Of a DNA stretch of 64,000 nucleotides, positions 8,811 through 16,247 are shown piece by piece (position 1 is the stretch's first letter; each line of letters begins with the position of its first letter). The notes beneath the pieces were generated by a model. It did not search any database, was not told the DNA's origin, and saw only the letters and a list, made by a program, of their open reading frames with translations. The translations under genes were made by a program, and so were the position numbers. Location: the NCBI GenBank assembly GCA_048498515.1, contig JBEHXV010000012.1, positions 62,001 through 126,000 on the forward strand. Reading direction: 5' to 3'. The stretch is from UBA4416 sp048498515. GTDB lineage: Bacteria > Bacteroidota > Bacteroidia > B-17B0 > Aurantibacillaceae.

Positions 8811-11240
8811 TCAGGGTTCCAACTCAATGCAAAATTCGGTTCCCTTATTTACTTCACTGGATATGCTGATTTTTCCACCAAGTGTTTCCACCTGGGTTTT
8901 GGTCATAAACAAACCCATCCCCTTTCCTTCCACTTCAAAATGAAAGCGCTTGTATAACCCAAAAACAGAGTCACGGTGCTGTTCAAGGTCAATGCCAATC
9001 CCATTATCTTTAAACCTTAACACAATGCATTTTCCCTTTTTTTCACTCGTTACTTTTATAACAGGTGCCACCCCATGGCGTGAGTATTTTATGCTATTGG
9101 AAATCAGGTTATAAAAAATACTGTACAAATGGCCTTTGAGGGTCATAATGCTATCTACCGCCGAAAAATCGGTTATAATTTCTACCTGCTCTTTTTCAAT
9201 GACGTTTTGAATACTCGATTTAATGTTTTCAATAAGCTCGGAGAAAATCACCTTTTCTCTCTTTTCATTGATCTCGCGCTTTACCACCAATACATTGTTC
9301 AGGTCCTTTATCACATTATCAAGCTGCTCGGTTGCTGTGTGCAAATGATTTTCAGTCATCTGCCTTTCTTTGCCCGTTACAACATTTCCTATCAAAAGGT
9401 TTGTAAGGCCAAGGATGTTAACGACAGGCGCCCTCAGGTTATGCGACACAATATAAGAGAATTGTTCAAGGTCCTTATTCCTCTGGATCAGATCGGCGGT
9501 GATCTTTTTATTGTATTGTTCTTCCAGTTTTTGCTTGGTAATATCTATGGCATAGCAGGAAAGACCAATGACGGTATTATTTTCAAGAATGGGATGAATA
9601 GAGAAATCGGTATAGGTATGCTGATCGCCTACCCTGAACTCTTTTTCAAACTGTAAAATTACGCCGCTCAATGCCTTTTTATAAACGTTGGCCCACTCCA
9701 TGGCTTCTTCAGGATCCGTTTCATTTAAAAAATCAAAAACAATATCTCCCGGTTTAATATCAAAGCCATAAATATCTTTCACCGAACTGGCCAGGCGCTG
9801 GTTAAAGGTTAAGTACCTAAAATCGGTATCGAGCGAATAAATATACGCATCGGTATTATTGATTACGGCTTTTAAATTAGACTGCGATTCCTTTAATAAT
9901 TTTTCGGATTGCAGAAGCGCTTCATCCGACAGGGCTTTCAACCTTTCTTTTTCAAAGATCTCCAGCGCAAAGGAAATATCGGAAGTAGCTTCTTCCAGTA
10001 GCGCGATCTCGGTAATACTAAAGAAATCCGCTTCGGAAGAATACACATTAAAGGTGCCAATTACTTTTCCGAATTTTTTGATCGGTACAATCATGCAGGA
10101 ATTATACGAGCGCTCACCCGCAAATTTTTTCCAGTCGGTAAGGCCCACCTCGTTTTGAATGTTATTTGAAACGTAGGCCGTTCCTAAATTCAACGCGTGA
10201 AACTGTGGTCCCTCTGTACCGGAGTATATGCTGGCGAACTTACTAAAATCTTCGGGCCTGATGCCAAATCCCTCTATCATGCTGATCTTTTTCTCATTGG
10301 GATCGAACATGCCTATCCAGGCGGCACTGAATTTACCAACCTTAATGGCAATATGACATACCTCCTTAAGAATAGTTTGTTCATCTTTAGTATGCACAAT
10401 GGTTTGATTGATCTGGCTGATGAATGCATACAACCGGTTGGCATGCATTATTTTTTCATCGGCCAGTTTTTTTTCTGTCACATCCCTGAAATTATTTACG
10501 ATCCCATTGATCGCGTCCTCATGCAACAGGTTGGTAATAGTGGATTCGAGCCAGCGCCAACTGCCGTTTTTGTGCTTTACCCTGTAGTTATGTCCTGCAA
10601 TAGACACACCGGGCTTTGCCAGGCACTCGTCAATTTTTTCCAGGAAACATTTTTTGTCTTCAGGATGCAGCAGGTCCAATAAATTCTCTTCAAGCGTTTC
10701 TGTTTCAGAATATCCCAACACCCGTTGAATGGAAGGCGACGCATATACCGGCTTGCCATGTATATCAAGGATCACTACCGAATCTGTATTATTTTCGATG
10801 AGCGCGCGATAGCGCTTTTCGTTCTTAACCAGCTCTCTTAACGACGCTTCTCTTTCCTTTATCAGCCTGTATTTATCCAACGAACTATAAATGGCAATGG
10901 GCAAACGTTTCAGGCGGTCTTTTAATACATAATCATCCGCTCCACGTTTAATGATATCAGCTGCAAATTCATCGGACATTGTACCTGTTACCAAAATAAA
11001 AGGAATTTGCATTTGCCTGCTGTTATAAATCTCAAGAGCTTCATGAGAATTGAACGAAGGCAGGGCATGATCGGATAAAATAACCTGGGGTAAAAATTCA
11101 TTCAGGGCTTTTAAAAAATCTTCCCTGTTATCTACCACAATTTTTTCGAACTCCACGTTTCCTTTTACCAATGCCCTGTGAACGAGTTCGGCATCGCTTT
11201 GTACATCTTCTATATGAAGTATTTTTATTTTTTTATTCAT
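8811..11240 (-). CDS. Histidine kinase with N-terminal receiver, PAS, GAF, PAS
   Basis: An 809-residue cytosolic protein. Residues 1-125 form a receiver (HIEDVQSDAELV, VILSDHALPSF, ILVTGTMSDE, DDYVLKDRL). About 140-260 is a PAS domain (RALIENNTDSVVILD, followed by a PAC segment VKHKNGSWRWLES). About 285-430 is a GAF domain, and about 455-575 a second PAS (AVINNTDAYIYSLD). Then comes the phosphoacceptor helix with YIVSHNLRAPVVNI and the ATPase domain with NLISNSIKYS, FKDNGIGIDLEQ and GKGMGLFMTK. No membrane segment is visible, so it senses an internal signal or is fed through its receiver. Its input and partner are unknown; the adjacent single-domain receiver is the obvious candidate. Confidence 0.9.
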   Translation of the reverse strand: MNKKIKILHIEDVQSDAELVHRALVKGNVEFEKIVVDNREDFLKALNEFLPQVILSDHALPSFNSHEALEIYNSRQMQIPFILVTGTMSDEFAADIIKRGADDYVLKDRLKRLPIAIYSSLDKYRLIKEREASLRELVKNEKRYRALIENNTDSVVILDIHGKPVYASPSIQRVLGYSETETLEENLLDLLHPEDKKCFLEKIDECLAKPGVSIAGHNYRVKHKNGSWRWLESTITNLLHEDAINGIVNNFRDVTEKKLADEKIMHANRLYAFISQINQTIVHTKDEQTILKEVCHIAIKVGKFSAAWIGMFDPNEKKISMIEGFGIRPEDFSKFASIYSGTEGPQFHALNLGTAYVSNNIQNEVGLTDWKKFAGERSYNSCMIVPIKKFGKVIGTFNVYSSEADFFSITEIALLEEATSDISFALEIFEKERLKALSDEALLQSEKLLKESQSNLKAVINNTDAYIYSLDTDFRYLTFNQRLASSVKDIYGFDIKPGDIVFDFLNETDPEEAMEWANVYKKALSGVILQFEKEFRVGDQHTYTDFSIHPILENNTVIGLSCYAIDITKQKLEEQYNKKITADLIQRNKDLEQFSYIVSHNLRAPVVNILGLTNLLIGNVVTGKERQMTENHLHTATEQLDNVIKDLNNVLVVKREINEKREKVIFSELIENIKSSIQNVIEKEQVEIITDFSAVDSIMTLKGHLYSIFYNLISNSIKYSRHGVAPVIKVTSEKKGKCIVLRFKDNGIGIDLEQHRDSVFGLYKRFHFEVEGKGMGLFMTKTQVETLGGKISISSEVNKGTEFCIELEP

Positions 11241-11376
11241 ATAAATCTTATGTTCAAAAAAATGCTCATGAGTTTATACTAAGATACAAATTCTGAAACA
11301 AATTCCTAATTCACTTCATGAAAAAGCAATTTCAATAACATGCAATTGAAAAATATTTCACATGTAAGAAATGAAG

Positions 11377-12090
11377 CTAATCTGTAATAAGGTCAACCGC
11401 TGTTTCTATCGCACTCGCATTCTTTCTGTAACGCTTTTTTAATTTATACATTCTTACATCTTTTATCACTTCCCTAATATCCAACGATAAACCTACAGAA
11501 GTATAAAATCCCTCAAAAGGCAAATTTTTCACCTGGTTAAACAATGTCTTCCTGTATCCAACCGCCACTTTTAAGCCAACCCAACGAATGGGTTTAAACG
11601 TTCCCGAAACTCCAAAATAAGCCATGGCAATAAGGCCCGATTGTTTTTCAGTTTCCACATTTGTATCCTTTATAATGTATTTGAGCTCATTGCTGCCAAT
11701 ACCAAGCTCCAATGGAGCACCCAACGAAATAAAACGTGTGTTCTTATAATTGAACTCCAGGTTAAGCGAACCGTAATTTAAGTCGTACTGTCCTACGTAA
11801 TCTACGTTATCAATTGTTTTGCTCAATGAAGTAAGTTTGTCCGACACCCTGTAATAACCCAAAGTAACCCTGAGTTTTTCTTTTAATAAAACACCGGCAT
11901 CAATACCCGTAACACTTAATTTTTGATCATTTAAAAAGGTGATCCGGTTATCCAGTCTGAACTGGGGCCGCACCAGTTTTGGTTTCATGATCTTAAGTGA
12001 ATCCTCAATAAACTGTTTACGCGTCATTTTCTTTTGCCCATATAAAGGAGATACTCCAAAAAAGATCAAAAAAAGAAATAGCTGTTTCAT
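11377..12090 (-). CDS. Probable outer-membrane beta-barrel protein
   Basis: A 237-residue protein with signal peptide MKQLFLFLIFFGVSPLYGQ. Amphipathic strands follow at regular spacing (LSVTGIDAGVLLKEKLRVTLGYYRV, YGSLNLEFNYKN, MAYFGVSGTF, VGLKVAVGYRKTLF, GFYTSVGLSLDI), consistent with a small barrel. The last 35 residues are charged (MYKLKKRYRKNASAIE) and would lie after the barrel. No family recognised. It stands alone, divergent from the 12368 gene. Confidence 0.55.
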   Translation of the reverse strand: MKQLFLFLIFFGVSPLYGQKKMTRKQFIEDSLKIMKPKLVRPQFRLDNRITFLNDQKLSVTGIDAGVLLKEKLRVTLGYYRVSDKLTSLSKTIDNVDYVGQYDLNYGSLNLEFNYKNTRFISLGAPLELGIGSNELKYIIKDTNVETEKQSGLIAMAYFGVSGTFKPIRWVGLKVAVGYRKTLFNQVKNLPFEGFYTSVGLSLDIREVIKDVRMYKLKKRYRKNASAIETAVDLITD

Positions 12091-12255
12091 GTAGCGTTTA
12101 AAATAGTTTTAATGTATAAAATGTATAATTTACATACCTCTGTTTTTTACAAGGCACAGGCTTTCTCCGGAAACATACAATTGGCAAGGATTTTCGGCGT
12201 TTTAACAGGAATGGCAAACACAGCCAACAGCGCAAGCGTTTTTATTAATCACAAA

Positions 12256-12296
12256 AAACGGGTAAAAAAATACCCGTTTGGTGTATTGGCCAATAC
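12256..12296. repeat. Two adjacent perfect inverted repeats
   Basis: aaacgggta / tacccgttt with a six-base A loop at 12256-12279, then the perfect palindrome gtattggccaatac at 12283-12296. On the minus strand the first hairpin is followed by a T run, so it could act as a terminator in that direction. No minus-strand gene needs one here. It may limit antisense transcription or form part of an untranslated RNA. Confidence 0.5.
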
Positions 12297-12324
12297 TTAA
12301 AGAATGTAATCAGCAAAAGATAAA

Positions 12325-12340
12325 TGGTATAAAATTTTAA
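12325..12340 (+). promoter_or_regulatory. Sigma-54-type promoter candidate for the 12368 gene
   Basis: TGGTATAAAATTTTAA, with GG and the second element separated as in -24/-12 promoters. The ATG lies 43 bases after the first T, the same distance as at other sites of this set. It is also the core of a near-palindrome (ATGGT...ACCAT, 12324-12344), so an operator is an alternative reading. The expected GC at -12 is absent. Confidence 0.4.
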
Positions 12341-12367
12341 CCATCATGACATACAAAACCTACTATC

Positions 12368-12928
12368 ATGAAAAAGACATTATTATTTATACTGGCTGTA
12401 ACAGCTGCTATAAACGCCCTCACAGCGCAGGAGAAGTATGGAAAAACACTAAACCTTGGATTTGGTGCCGGGTACTACGGATATTATAACGGTTATTACC
12501 GCTCGGTAGCGCCTGCGGTGAACCTTAACTACGAATTTGACATTGGCCGAAACTTAACACTCGGGCCTTTTATATCGGCCTCAACGTACCGTAGTTCCAG
12601 GTATTGGGGAGGGCCCGATGCTCCTGCAAGGAATTATTACTATAGAAATACGGTTGTGCCCGTTGGTGGAAAAATCTGTTATTATTTTGATGAGCTATTT
12701 AGGGCAGGTAATAAATGGGATTTTTATATAGGAACATCCGCCGGTTTTGTTATAAGGAATACAACCTGGGAAAACGGGTATTATGGCGAAACGAATACAT
12801 ACGCCAATTCAGCGCCCGCTTTTGTAGATATGCATATAGGCAGTGAGTTGCATGTAACTGAAAAACTGGGTTTATTCCTCGATCTTTCAACAGGCACCAG
12901 TACTTTTGGGTTGGGATTTCATTTTTAG
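12368..12928 (+). CDS. Outer-membrane beta-barrel protein
   Basis: A 186-residue protein with signal peptide MKKTLLFILAVTAAINALTAQ. Strong alternating strands follow: LNLGFGAGYYGYYNGYY, VAPAVNLNYEFDI, LTLGPFISASTY, WDFYIGTSAGFVI. The chain ends LGLFLDLSTGTSTFGLGFHF with a terminal Phe, the classic outer-membrane insertion signature. The size suits an eight-stranded barrel. It is at the left edge of the sigma-54 island and has a candidate promoter of that set, suggesting a role in envelope stress; that is inference. Confidence 0.7.
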   Translation: MKKTLLFILAVTAAINALTAQEKYGKTLNLGFGAGYYGYYNGYYRSVAPAVNLNYEFDIGRNLTLGPFISASTYRSSRYWGGPDAPARNYYYRNTVVPVGGKICYYFDELFRAGNKWDFYIGTSAGFVIRNTTWENGYYGETNTYANSAPAFVDMHIGSELHVTEKLGLFLDLSTGTSTFGLGFHF

Positions 12929-12945
12929 AATAAACCATTTGACAT

Positions 12946-12977
12946 AAAAAAACCAGGTTAATAGCCTGGTTTTTTTA
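12946..12977. terminator. Bidirectional terminator
   Basis: Stem accagg / cctggt flanked by A and T runs. It ends the 12368 gene on the plus strand and the 12958 response-regulator gene on the minus strand; the latter's stop codon lies in the loop. Confidence 0.85.
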
Positions 12978-13335
12978 TTTTTTGTTTTGACAGGATCAGA
13001 TCCGTGATCTTATTTATATCCAAAGGTTTTACAAAATGATACGCGTTTTTAAGATTTTTGTCGAGCACCGAATCGGGGTTTGCACTAATACAGATAATAT
13101 GGATGTTTTCGTTAATGGCAAAAAATTCATGAACACGCTCCCAGCCAATAGCGTCGGGTAAATTGTTATCAAGAATAAGCCAATGAGGTGAAAAGTCTTT
13201 AAACAGCTTTACGCCATCTTTGAATGTATGAGAATATTCGATGCGATCGAAATTTTTACTTAAACCAAGTTTTAATAAAAAACACAGGTCCTCCTCATCA
13301 TCTATAATTTCTATCCTGGTACCTGTTTTCATCAT
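12958..13335 (-). CDS. Single-domain response regulator
   Basis: A 125-residue receiver domain. IEIIDDEEDLCFLL gives the acidic pocket, WLILDNNLPDAIGWE the phosphoacceptor Asp and AYHFVKPLDI the conserved Lys; ICISANP carries the Ser. There is no output domain. It lies in the sigma-54 island, divergent from the YtxH gene. A TGGTACTAAAATTGTA site lies 37 bases ahead of its start, so it may belong to the same regulon. The kinase that feeds it cannot be assigned. Confidence 0.8.
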   Translation of the reverse strand: MMKTGTRIEIIDDEEDLCFLLKLGLSKNFDRIEYSHTFKDGVKLFKDFSPHWLILDNNLPDAIGWERVHEFFAINENIHIICISANPDSVLDKNLKNAYHFVKPLDINKITDLILSKQKIKKPGY

Positions 13336-13356
13336 CTATTTAAGTCATTACAATAA

Positions 13357-13372
13357 TACAATTTTAGTACCA
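13357..13372 (-). promoter_or_regulatory. Sigma-54-type promoter candidate for the 12958 response regulator
   Basis: Read on the minus strand: TGGTACTAAAATTGTA. This site has TTG at the -12 position, the closest of the set to the textbook TGGCAC-N5-TTGC. The start codon follows 37 bases from the first T. Confidence 0.4.
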
Positions 13373-13400
13373 ATTTTCTAAAATAAAAGAGGCAAATAGC

Positions 13401-13416
13401 TGGCATTGAATTTTGA
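13401..13416 (+). promoter_or_regulatory. Sigma-54-type promoter candidate for the YtxH gene
   Basis: TGGCATTGAATTTTGA preceded by agc, as at two other sites of the set. The ATG is 48 bases after the first T. A second TGGCAT begins at 13422, without a good -12 partner. Confidence 0.5.
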
Positions 13417-13448
13417 AAGTAGTGGCATAACCATTAAAACCAATCATT

Positions 13449-13736
13449 ATGAACAGCAATGCAAAAACAATTTTAGGAATTATGGCCGCCGGCGCGGTAG
13501 GCGTAGCAATAGGTATGCTTTTAGCTCCTGAAAAAGGCAGTGATTTAAGAAAATCGCTCAAAGATAAAGTAGAAGACATGAACGATACTTTATGTGACCT
13601 GATCGATTCAGGTAAAGAATTAATTGAATCGGGCAAAGAAAAACTGGCAGGCGTAAAAGACCAGGTTGCCTCTAAAGCCGAAGATTTGAAGAACGAAGGC
13701 AAACATGAGCTGAACAAGATGAAATCGGCAATGTAA
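13449..13736 (+). CDS. YtxH-domain small membrane protein
   Basis: A 95-residue protein. An N-terminal membrane helix with the family motif GIMAAGAVGVAIGMLLAPEKG is followed by an amphipathic tail SDLRKSLKDKVEDMNDTL and further lysine/glutamate-rich helices. This is the standard YtxH architecture, linked to general stress in Firmicutes and Bacteroidota. It is followed by a holin-X family gene, a pairing often seen with YtxH. Its own promoter candidate is of the TGGCA type described for this region. Biochemical role unknown. Confidence 0.85.
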   Translation: MNSNAKTILGIMAAGAVGVAIGMLLAPEKGSDLRKSLKDKVEDMNDTLCDLIDSGKELIESGKEKLAGVKDQVASKAEDLKNEGKHELNKMKSAM

Positions 13737-13756
13737 TGAACAACCATTTTTAAACA

Positions 13757-13793
13757 GGGGTTACGCTTAATTTAAGGCTGTAATCCCTTTTTT
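13757..13793 (+). terminator. Imperfect, probably leaky terminator
   Basis: Stem ggggttac / gtaatccc with mismatches and a six-T run. It lies between the YtxH and holin-X genes. As no clear promoter is seen for the next gene, partial read-through would explain its expression. Confidence 0.6.
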
Positions 13794-13809
13794 ATTTTAA
13801 ACCTGAATT

Positions 13810-14508
13810 ATGGAAACTATAAAAACCCAAATACATCATATTGCCAGAAATACCAATAACCTGATCCAGCAACATTCAAAAATTGTGAGGTTAGAGATTT
13901 ATGAACGCATCACTAATTTAATAGCTAGTGGCATAAGCAGCGGCATTATTATATTATTTGGCGTATTTGCTTTTCTATTCATGAATATTGGTCTGGCTTT
14001 TTACCTGAGCGATGTATTTAACTCCAGCATAAAAGGTTTTTTATGTGTGGGTGCAATATACGCGGTAGTACTTGCCATTTACTTAGTGTTGAGAAAGCAT
14101 GTGGCCAGAAACAAAGTTAAAAACGCTATTTTAATAAAAATAAGCAAAGACATTGATGATTTTGACGAGCTCCTGGCAATGCAAGCCAAAATATACAGTG
14201 ACATTGAAAAAACAAAAACGGATTTAAAGACTGGTTTTGAAGAACTGAAGAATTCTTTTACAGTACCTGAACATGAGGATGACAAAAAGGAAGAAGACCA
14301 TAAAGGTGGGGAAGTGCCGCGTTTGGCTATTACTTCAGCCGTTAACTTTCTCCTTCAAAAAATCGTTTTTCGCAATTCAGGTTTTGTGAAACACACGCTG
14401 GTGCCAATAATAACCAATGCGCTCATTACGTCCAAAGTATTTAAAGAATCAAAAACGACGAGCTTAATAGAGAACCTTAAATTAAAGTTCCTGGGTAAAT
14501 TATTCTAA
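13810..14508 (+). CDS. Holin-X (superfamily III, DUF1469-type) membrane protein
   Basis: A 232-residue protein. A charged helix (VRLEIYERITNLI) leads to two membrane segments, IIILFGVFAFLFMNIGLAFYL and GAIYAVVLAIYLVL. The rest is a charged, coiled-coil-like cytoplasmic tail. This matches the putative holin-X/YqjE-like family, found beside YtxH-like genes in many bacteria and not part of a phage here. No lysis gene is near, so the role is more likely in envelope physiology. Its stop overlaps the converging response-regulator gene by four bases. Confidence 0.65.
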   Translation: METIKTQIHHIARNTNNLIQQHSKIVRLEIYERITNLIASGISSGIIILFGVFAFLFMNIGLAFYLSDVFNSSIKGFLCVGAIYAVVLAIYLVLRKHVARNKVKNAILIKISKDIDDFDELLAMQAKIYSDIEKTKTDLKTGFEELKNSFTVPEHEDDKKEEDHKGGEVPRLAITSAVNFLLQKIVFRNSGFVKHTLVPIITNALITSKVFKESKTTSLIENLKLKFLGKLF

Positions 14509-14909
14509 GGTTTGGCAAGCTTTACGAATTCCGTCACCATGTCGAGCAATTTGCTGTAACTTGGAGGCTTAACAAAAAAATTATCGATCCCTAAAGACCT
14601 GCATTTTTCCCGTTCCAGTAAATTATCGGATGTAGAGAAAATAACGGTTGGAAAAGTTTTAAAATAAGGCTTTTCATTAATTTCAGAAATGGCTTCTCGG
14701 CCATTTTTTTTGGGCATGTTGAGATCTACGATCAGTAGGGAAGGCAGATCTTTAATGGTTCCTTCATCAATCTTCCTGAAAATAGTAACGAGCTCCAATC
14801 CATCGCTCACAAACATCAGCTCAGCAGTATTCCCACTTTCGGCAAAGGCCGATTTTAACAGGAAACGGTCATCCTCGTCGTCTTCAGCTATAATAAAATA
14901 TTTACTCAC
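14505..14909 (-). CDS. Single-domain response regulator (Rcp1-like)
   Basis: A 134-residue receiver domain with FIIAEDDEDDRFLLKSA, LLIVDLNMPKKNG (phosphoacceptor Asp), VIFSTSD and FFVKPPSY (conserved Lys). The acidic DDEDDR start and insertion before the phosphoacceptor are typical of Rcp1-like receivers that work with PAS/GAF histidine kinases. The promoter looks like the housekeeping type, not the TGGCA type of its neighbours. It converges on the holin-X gene with a four-base overlap. Confidence 0.85.
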   Translation of the reverse strand: MSKYFIIAEDDEDDRFLLKSAFAESGNTAELMFVSDGLELVTIFRKIDEGTIKDLPSLLIVDLNMPKKNGREAISEINEKPYFKTFPTVIFSTSDNLLEREKCRSLGIDNFFVKPPSYSKLLDMVTEFVKLAKP

Positions 14910-14941
14910 AAACGCGTTTAATTGATGTAGAATCTTTTTCT

Positions 14942-14949
14942 CAAAGATA
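14942..14949 (-). promoter_or_regulatory. Housekeeping -7 element of the 14505 response regulator
   Basis: Minus-strand TATCTTTG matches TAnnTTTG. A TTTG lies upstream but with a 24-base spacer, longer than optimal. The remaining bases up to 15126 hold no gene or hairpin I can support. Confidence 0.4.
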
Positions 14950-15126
14950 AATTAAATTTAATAATACAGGCAGCAAAGGCTTAAAATAAACTAATTTTTA
15001 TCAGGCCAAATAGCTTATCCCCGTTTGTTTCTTTCATGCTCTTCCTTTTCAAAACTCCTTTAAAAACAGGCATTTACAGACAAATAAAGAGAATTCACCT
15101 TGTTGCCCGTTGGCAAAACCACTTAC

Positions 15127-15142
15127 TGGCAATGAATTTTAT
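15127..15142 (+). promoter_or_regulatory. Sigma-54-type promoter candidate for the 15183 lipoprotein
   Basis: TGGCAATGAATTTTAT preceded by tac. Ten of its first fourteen bases match the sites at 15492 and 15621. The ATG is 56 bases from the first T. Confidence 0.5.
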
Positions 15143-15182
15143 ATATACAGGTATACTTATTAAATAACTAAAAAAGGAAAAA

Positions 15183-15422
15183 ATGAAAAAATTAATTATC
15201 GCTGCAACAGTATTATTATCAATGAGCTTTGTGGCATGCAAAAAGGATTACAGATGCGAGTGCAGCAAAACCAGGACCAGCGGTGGTACATCAGTAACAA
15301 CTGAAGACGGAAGTTATACCTTTAAAGATACACGTACACGTGCCGAATCGAGATGTAATGACCAGGAAGGCACAGGTTCTGACGCGTTCGGCGACTACTC
15401 AAGAGATTGTCAGATCAAATAA
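15183..15422 (+). CDS. Small cysteine-rich lipoprotein
   Basis: A 79-residue protein with a signal sequence and lipobox SFVAC, so Cys19 is probably lipidated. The mature peptide is hydrophilic with four further cysteines (CECS, SRC, RDC), enough for two disulfides, and many Thr/Ser/Asp residues. No family recognised, although very similar small lipoproteins occur in Bacteroidota. It has its own promoter candidate and a strong terminator and so is a one-gene unit in the sigma-54 island. Confidence 0.7.
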   Translation: MKKLIIAATVLLSMSFVACKKDYRCECSKTRTSGGTSVTTEDGSYTFKDTRTRAESRCNDQEGTGSDAFGDYSRDCQIK

Positions 15423-15446
15423 TCCAGTTTTGTTTTTGTTTTATGT

Positions 15447-15478
15447 AAAAAAGGCACCTTGTTCAAGGTGCCTTTTTT
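15447..15478 (+). terminator. Strong intrinsic terminator
   Basis: Perfect 14-pair stem aaaaaaggcacctt / aaggtgcctttttt around a gttc loop. It ends the 15183 lipoprotein unit. Confidence 0.95.
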
Positions 15479-15491
15479 GGCGGATACCAGC

Positions 15492-15507
15492 TGGCACAGG
15501 ATTTTAT
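15492..15507 (+). promoter_or_regulatory. Sigma-54-type promoter candidate for an untranslated RNA
   Basis: TGGCACAGGATTTTAT preceded by agc, only 13 bases after the preceding terminator. The next terminator starts 77 bases downstream and no usable reading frame lies between, so this promoter would drive a short RNA. Confidence 0.5.
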
Positions 15508-15517
15508 GAATAAGGGT

Positions 15518-15617
15518 AAGATATAAAAAATGAAAATGTAATACAAGAATTAAAGGTAAAGGTTTATTTAAAGTTTACATTTTAAAAAAGGAGACGGCAT
15601 GCCGTCTCCTTTTTTTA
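15518..15617 (+). ncRNA. Candidate small regulatory RNA of about 100 bases
   Basis: The interval is bounded by a promoter-like TGGCAC site (predicted start near 15518) and a perfect terminator hairpin ending at 15617. The only ATG-initiated frame inside encodes three codons. The body is A-rich and unstructured (ataaaaaatgaaaatgtaat), leaving a single-stranded region ahead of the terminator, as in many trans-acting small RNAs. Expression and targets are unknown. An unrelated 5' leader or a decayed gene remains possible. Confidence 0.4.
15584..15617 (+). terminator. Perfect palindromic terminator
   Basis: aaaaaaggagacggc / gccgtctccttttttt, centred on gcatgc, followed by more T. No coding gene ends just before it; it would end the candidate small RNA. 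A longer reading of the 15665 gene beginning at 15599 would start inside this hairpin. Confidence 0.9.
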
Positions 15618-15620
15618 TAC

Positions 15621-15636
15621 TGGCATGGGATTTTAT
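15621..15636 (+). promoter_or_regulatory. Sigma-54-type promoter candidate for the DUF2541-like gene
   Basis: TGGCATGGGATTTTAT preceded by tac. It starts four bases after the preceding terminator. The ATG is 44 bases from the first T, as at 17001 and close to 12325 and 25579. Confidence 0.55.
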
Positions 15637-15664
15637 AATAGATGTAAACCAAAAAAACATAATT

Positions 15665-16102
15665 ATGAAAAAACTAACTTTATTATTATTTCTTGCAACC
15701 AGCATGATCTGCGGCAAGATAGTAGCCCAACAACCCGCAGTAGTAATCAGCGACAAAACAGGATGGCATAAGATTGCCGAAACAAAAGTAAATTTTGAAA
15801 AAGAAAAAGATGAAGTCGCTGTACTAATTGCCGACCGCTTTGCGGGGCTGGCATTTCATATTACCGACGCCACTATTGAGCTGTTTGACCTGGAAGTTTA
15901 TTTTGAAGATGGCAGCATGAAAACTGTAAAAGTAGGCGACCACATTAAAACTGCCGGAGGATGGAGCAGGATCATTGACCTCCCTGGGAGTGAAAAGAAT
16001 ATTAAGAAAATTGCTTTCACATACAAAACCCTTAAAAACAGTGCAAATGAAAAAGCACATGTAGAAATTTGGGGTAAAAAAACAAATACCGATAAAAAAT
16101 AA
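15665..16102 (+). CDS. DUF2541-like secreted protein
   Basis: A 145-residue protein with signal peptide MKKLTLLLFLATSMICGKIVAQ. The start at 15665 is chosen because an upstream in-frame ATG at 15599 lies in a terminator hairpin. The mature part reads WHKIAETKVNFEKEKDEVAV, then LEVYFEDGSMKTVKVGDHIKT, GGWSRIIDLPGSEKNIKKI and AHVEIWGKK. This agrees well with the DUF2541 pattern: paired beta segments, a GG-SR-IDL motif and a final strand ending in WG. Function unknown; probably a periplasmic beta-sandwich. It is a single-gene unit of the sigma-54 island with its own promoter candidate and terminator. Confidence 0.7.
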   Translation: MKKLTLLLFLATSMICGKIVAQQPAVVISDKTGWHKIAETKVNFEKEKDEVAVLIADRFAGLAFHITDATIELFDLEVYFEDGSMKTVKVGDHIKTAGGWSRIIDLPGSEKNIKKIAFTYKTLKNSANEKAHVEIWGKKTNTDKK

Positions 16103-16120
16103 TCTTCACTATTTTTTATT

Positions 16121-16150
16121 AAAAAAATCCCGGCTGGCCGGGATTTTTTT
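16121..16150 (+). terminator. Strong intrinsic terminator
   Basis: Perfect stem aaaaaaatcccggc / gccgggattttttt with a two-base centre. It ends the DUF2541-like gene. Confidence 0.95.
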
Positions 16151-16235
16151 TAGGTGTTTTTTAGGATTGATATTATTGCTAAAATTTTGTTTAACCTTAA
16201 AAGCCTTAATTCATAGGTGTTTCATCTATTTTATT

Positions 16236-16243
16236 TACTTTTG
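16236..16243 (+). promoter_or_regulatory. Housekeeping -7 element next to a start codon
   Basis: TACTTTTG (TAnnTTTG) lies four bases before the ATG at 16248, which would make the response-regulator mRNA nearly leaderless. No good TTTG is seen at -33. Confidence 0.4.
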
Positions 16244-16247
16244 TACA

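Noticed and set aside
10197..10682. 161-codon frame opposite the 809-residue kinase
   Set aside because: The kinase frame shows full PAS, GAF and kinase motifs; the opposite frame shows none.
12112..12300. 62-codon open frame between divergent genes
   Set aside because: No recognisable protein pattern, no ribosome site, and its end covers a hairpin and a palindrome. More likely non-coding.
13810..14508. Holin-family gene taken as a sign of prophage
   Set aside because: No lysin, tail, capsid or integrase gene is near; the family is common outside phages beside YtxH genes.
15599..15664. Longer start of the DUF2541-like protein at 15599
   Set aside because: That ATG lies inside a perfect terminator hairpin and ahead of the promoter candidate; the start at 15665 gives a proper signal peptide.
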